From Stutzerimonas nitrititolerans (GTDB taxonomy: Bacteria; Pseudomonadota; Gammaproteobacteria; Pseudomonadales; Pseudomonadaceae), in contig NZ_RFFL01000017.1 of the NCBI RefSeq assembly GCF_003696285.1, forward strand, positions 24,245 to 88,244: a DNA stretch of 64,000 bases, in the 5' to 3' direction. The position numbers were made by a program, and so were the translations under genes. The stretch's first letter is position 1, and each line of letters opens with the position of its first letter. This document shows positions 63,459 to 64,000 of the stretch, in pieces. The notes below the pieces were generated by a model. That model searched no databases, had not been told where the DNA came from, and saw only the letters and a program-made list of their open reading frames with translations.

Positions 63459-64000
63459 TCAAAGCTTGAACTGGCCGATGGCCTTGCTCAGCTCGGCGGA
63501 GAGTGCCGCCAGTTCGGTACTGGTGGCGGCGGAGGCGCTGGTCTGCTGAACGGTCTGCTCGGTGACGTCGCGGATGCCCGTAACCGAGCGGCTCATCTCC
63601 TCGGCCACTTCGCTCTGCTGTGCGGCGGCCACGGCGATCTGGGTATTGCTGTCGCGCATCTGCGCCACGGCGGCGGTGATTTCTTCGAGGGCCAGCCCGG
63701 CCTCGCGCGCTTCACGTACGCAATCGTCGGCCTTGAACGAACTTTCCTGCATGAATTCCACGGCGTCGCGCGTCATGCCCTGGAGTCCGGTGATCATCTG
63801 GGTGATTTCGTCGGTGGAGGTCTGAACCCGTTTGGCCAGGTTGCGCACCTCGTCGGCGACCACGGCGAAGCCGCGGCCCATTTCGCCGGCGCGGGCCGCT
63901 TCGATAGCCGCGTTGAGCGCCAGCAGGTTGGTCTGTTCGGCAATGCTGTGGATGACGCTGACCACGCCGTTGATCTTCTGGCTGTCGGTGGCCAGCTGAC
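63459..64000 (-). CDS. Methyl-accepting chemotaxis protein, C-terminal part
   Basis: The last 180 or so residues are present; the N-terminus lies beyond the window. The signalling hairpin tip is clear: [19 protein letters not shown] and [17 protein letters not shown]. The C-terminus ends [10 protein letters not shown] with no NWETF-type CheR tether. The ligand domain is not visible, so the signal is unknown. In P. aeruginosa a chemoreceptor gene also follows this region, as I recall. Confidence 0.92.
   Translation of the reverse strand, partial: QLATDSQKINGVVSVIHSIAEQTNLLALNAAIEAARAGEMGRGFAVVADEVRNLAKRVQTSTDEITQMITGLQGMTRDAVEFMQESSFKADDCVREAREAGLALEEITAAVAQMRDSNTQIAVAAAQQSEVAEEMSRSVTGIRDVTEQTVQQTSASAATSTELAALSAELSKAIGQFKL

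Overview
The window is about 64 kb of a GC-rich gammaproteobacterial chromosome and is almost certainly Pseudomonas sensu lato. The evidence is the block icd / cspD / clpS-clpA / infA / bpt / aat / trxB / ftsK / lolA / rarA / crcB / serS / cysG / tus, the cioAB cyanide-insensitive oxidase, a fabA-fabB pair, selD-selU and a classic Pseudomonas REP sequence. Several blocks match P. aeruginosa gene order as I remember it, but they are joined differently, so this is another species; a mendocina/oleovorans/stutzeri-like lineage is only a guess. Nearly all of the DNA is core chromosome. There is no prophage, plasmid, CRISPR array or transposase gene.

Layout. 1-6.2 kb: the icd end, then an N-degron proteolysis cluster (ClpS adaptor, ClpA unfoldase, leucyltransferase Bpt, Leu/Phe-transferase Aat) with CspD, IF1 and thioredoxin reductase. 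6.4-14.1 kb: ftsK, lolA, rarA, crcB, serS and cysG, all on the plus strand. 14.1-18.3 kb: a minus-strand group of glutathionyl-hydroquinone reductase, a TrpD2/YbiB protein, the sulfur relay TusDCB-TusE, and YccA. 18.4 kb: tRNA-Ser(UGA) with its own promoter and terminator. 19.1-23.8 kb: the lower beta-ketoadipate pathway (pcaR, pcaIJF, pcaD) with PcaR-type boxes at both promoters. 24.2-27.0 kb: cioAB with a tiny DUF2474 subunit. 27.0-41.6 kb: an AraC regulator coupled to a nitrilase-like hydrolase, fadH, a coiled-coil protein, a desulfhydrase-like enzyme, a cNMP/rhodanese fusion, chrA, a DUF1853 protein, nadK, a phosphoesterase, a rhomboid protease and a secreted amidohydrolase. 41.9-50.6 kb: sstT, fabB-fabA, gpsA, sixA, a thioesterase, two overlapping alpha/beta hydrolases and a DUF4892 protein. 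50.9-64 kb: a PerM-like protein, a patatin, selD-selU, a lipoprotein, a P-type ATPase, moxR-DUF58-tgpA, a thioesterase and the end of a chemoreceptor.

The most unusual signal is not a protein. Two homologous MITE-like elements of 270-285 bp (37333-37617 and 50637-50906) have terminal inverted repeats that differ between the copies but stay complementary within each copy. An internal 12-bp stem also carries a compensatory base-pair change. Two short palindromes (3747-3801 and 53093-53154) and one solitary arm (37627-37645) share the same terminal motif. Together they look like a family of structured, non-autonomous elements scattered between core genes.
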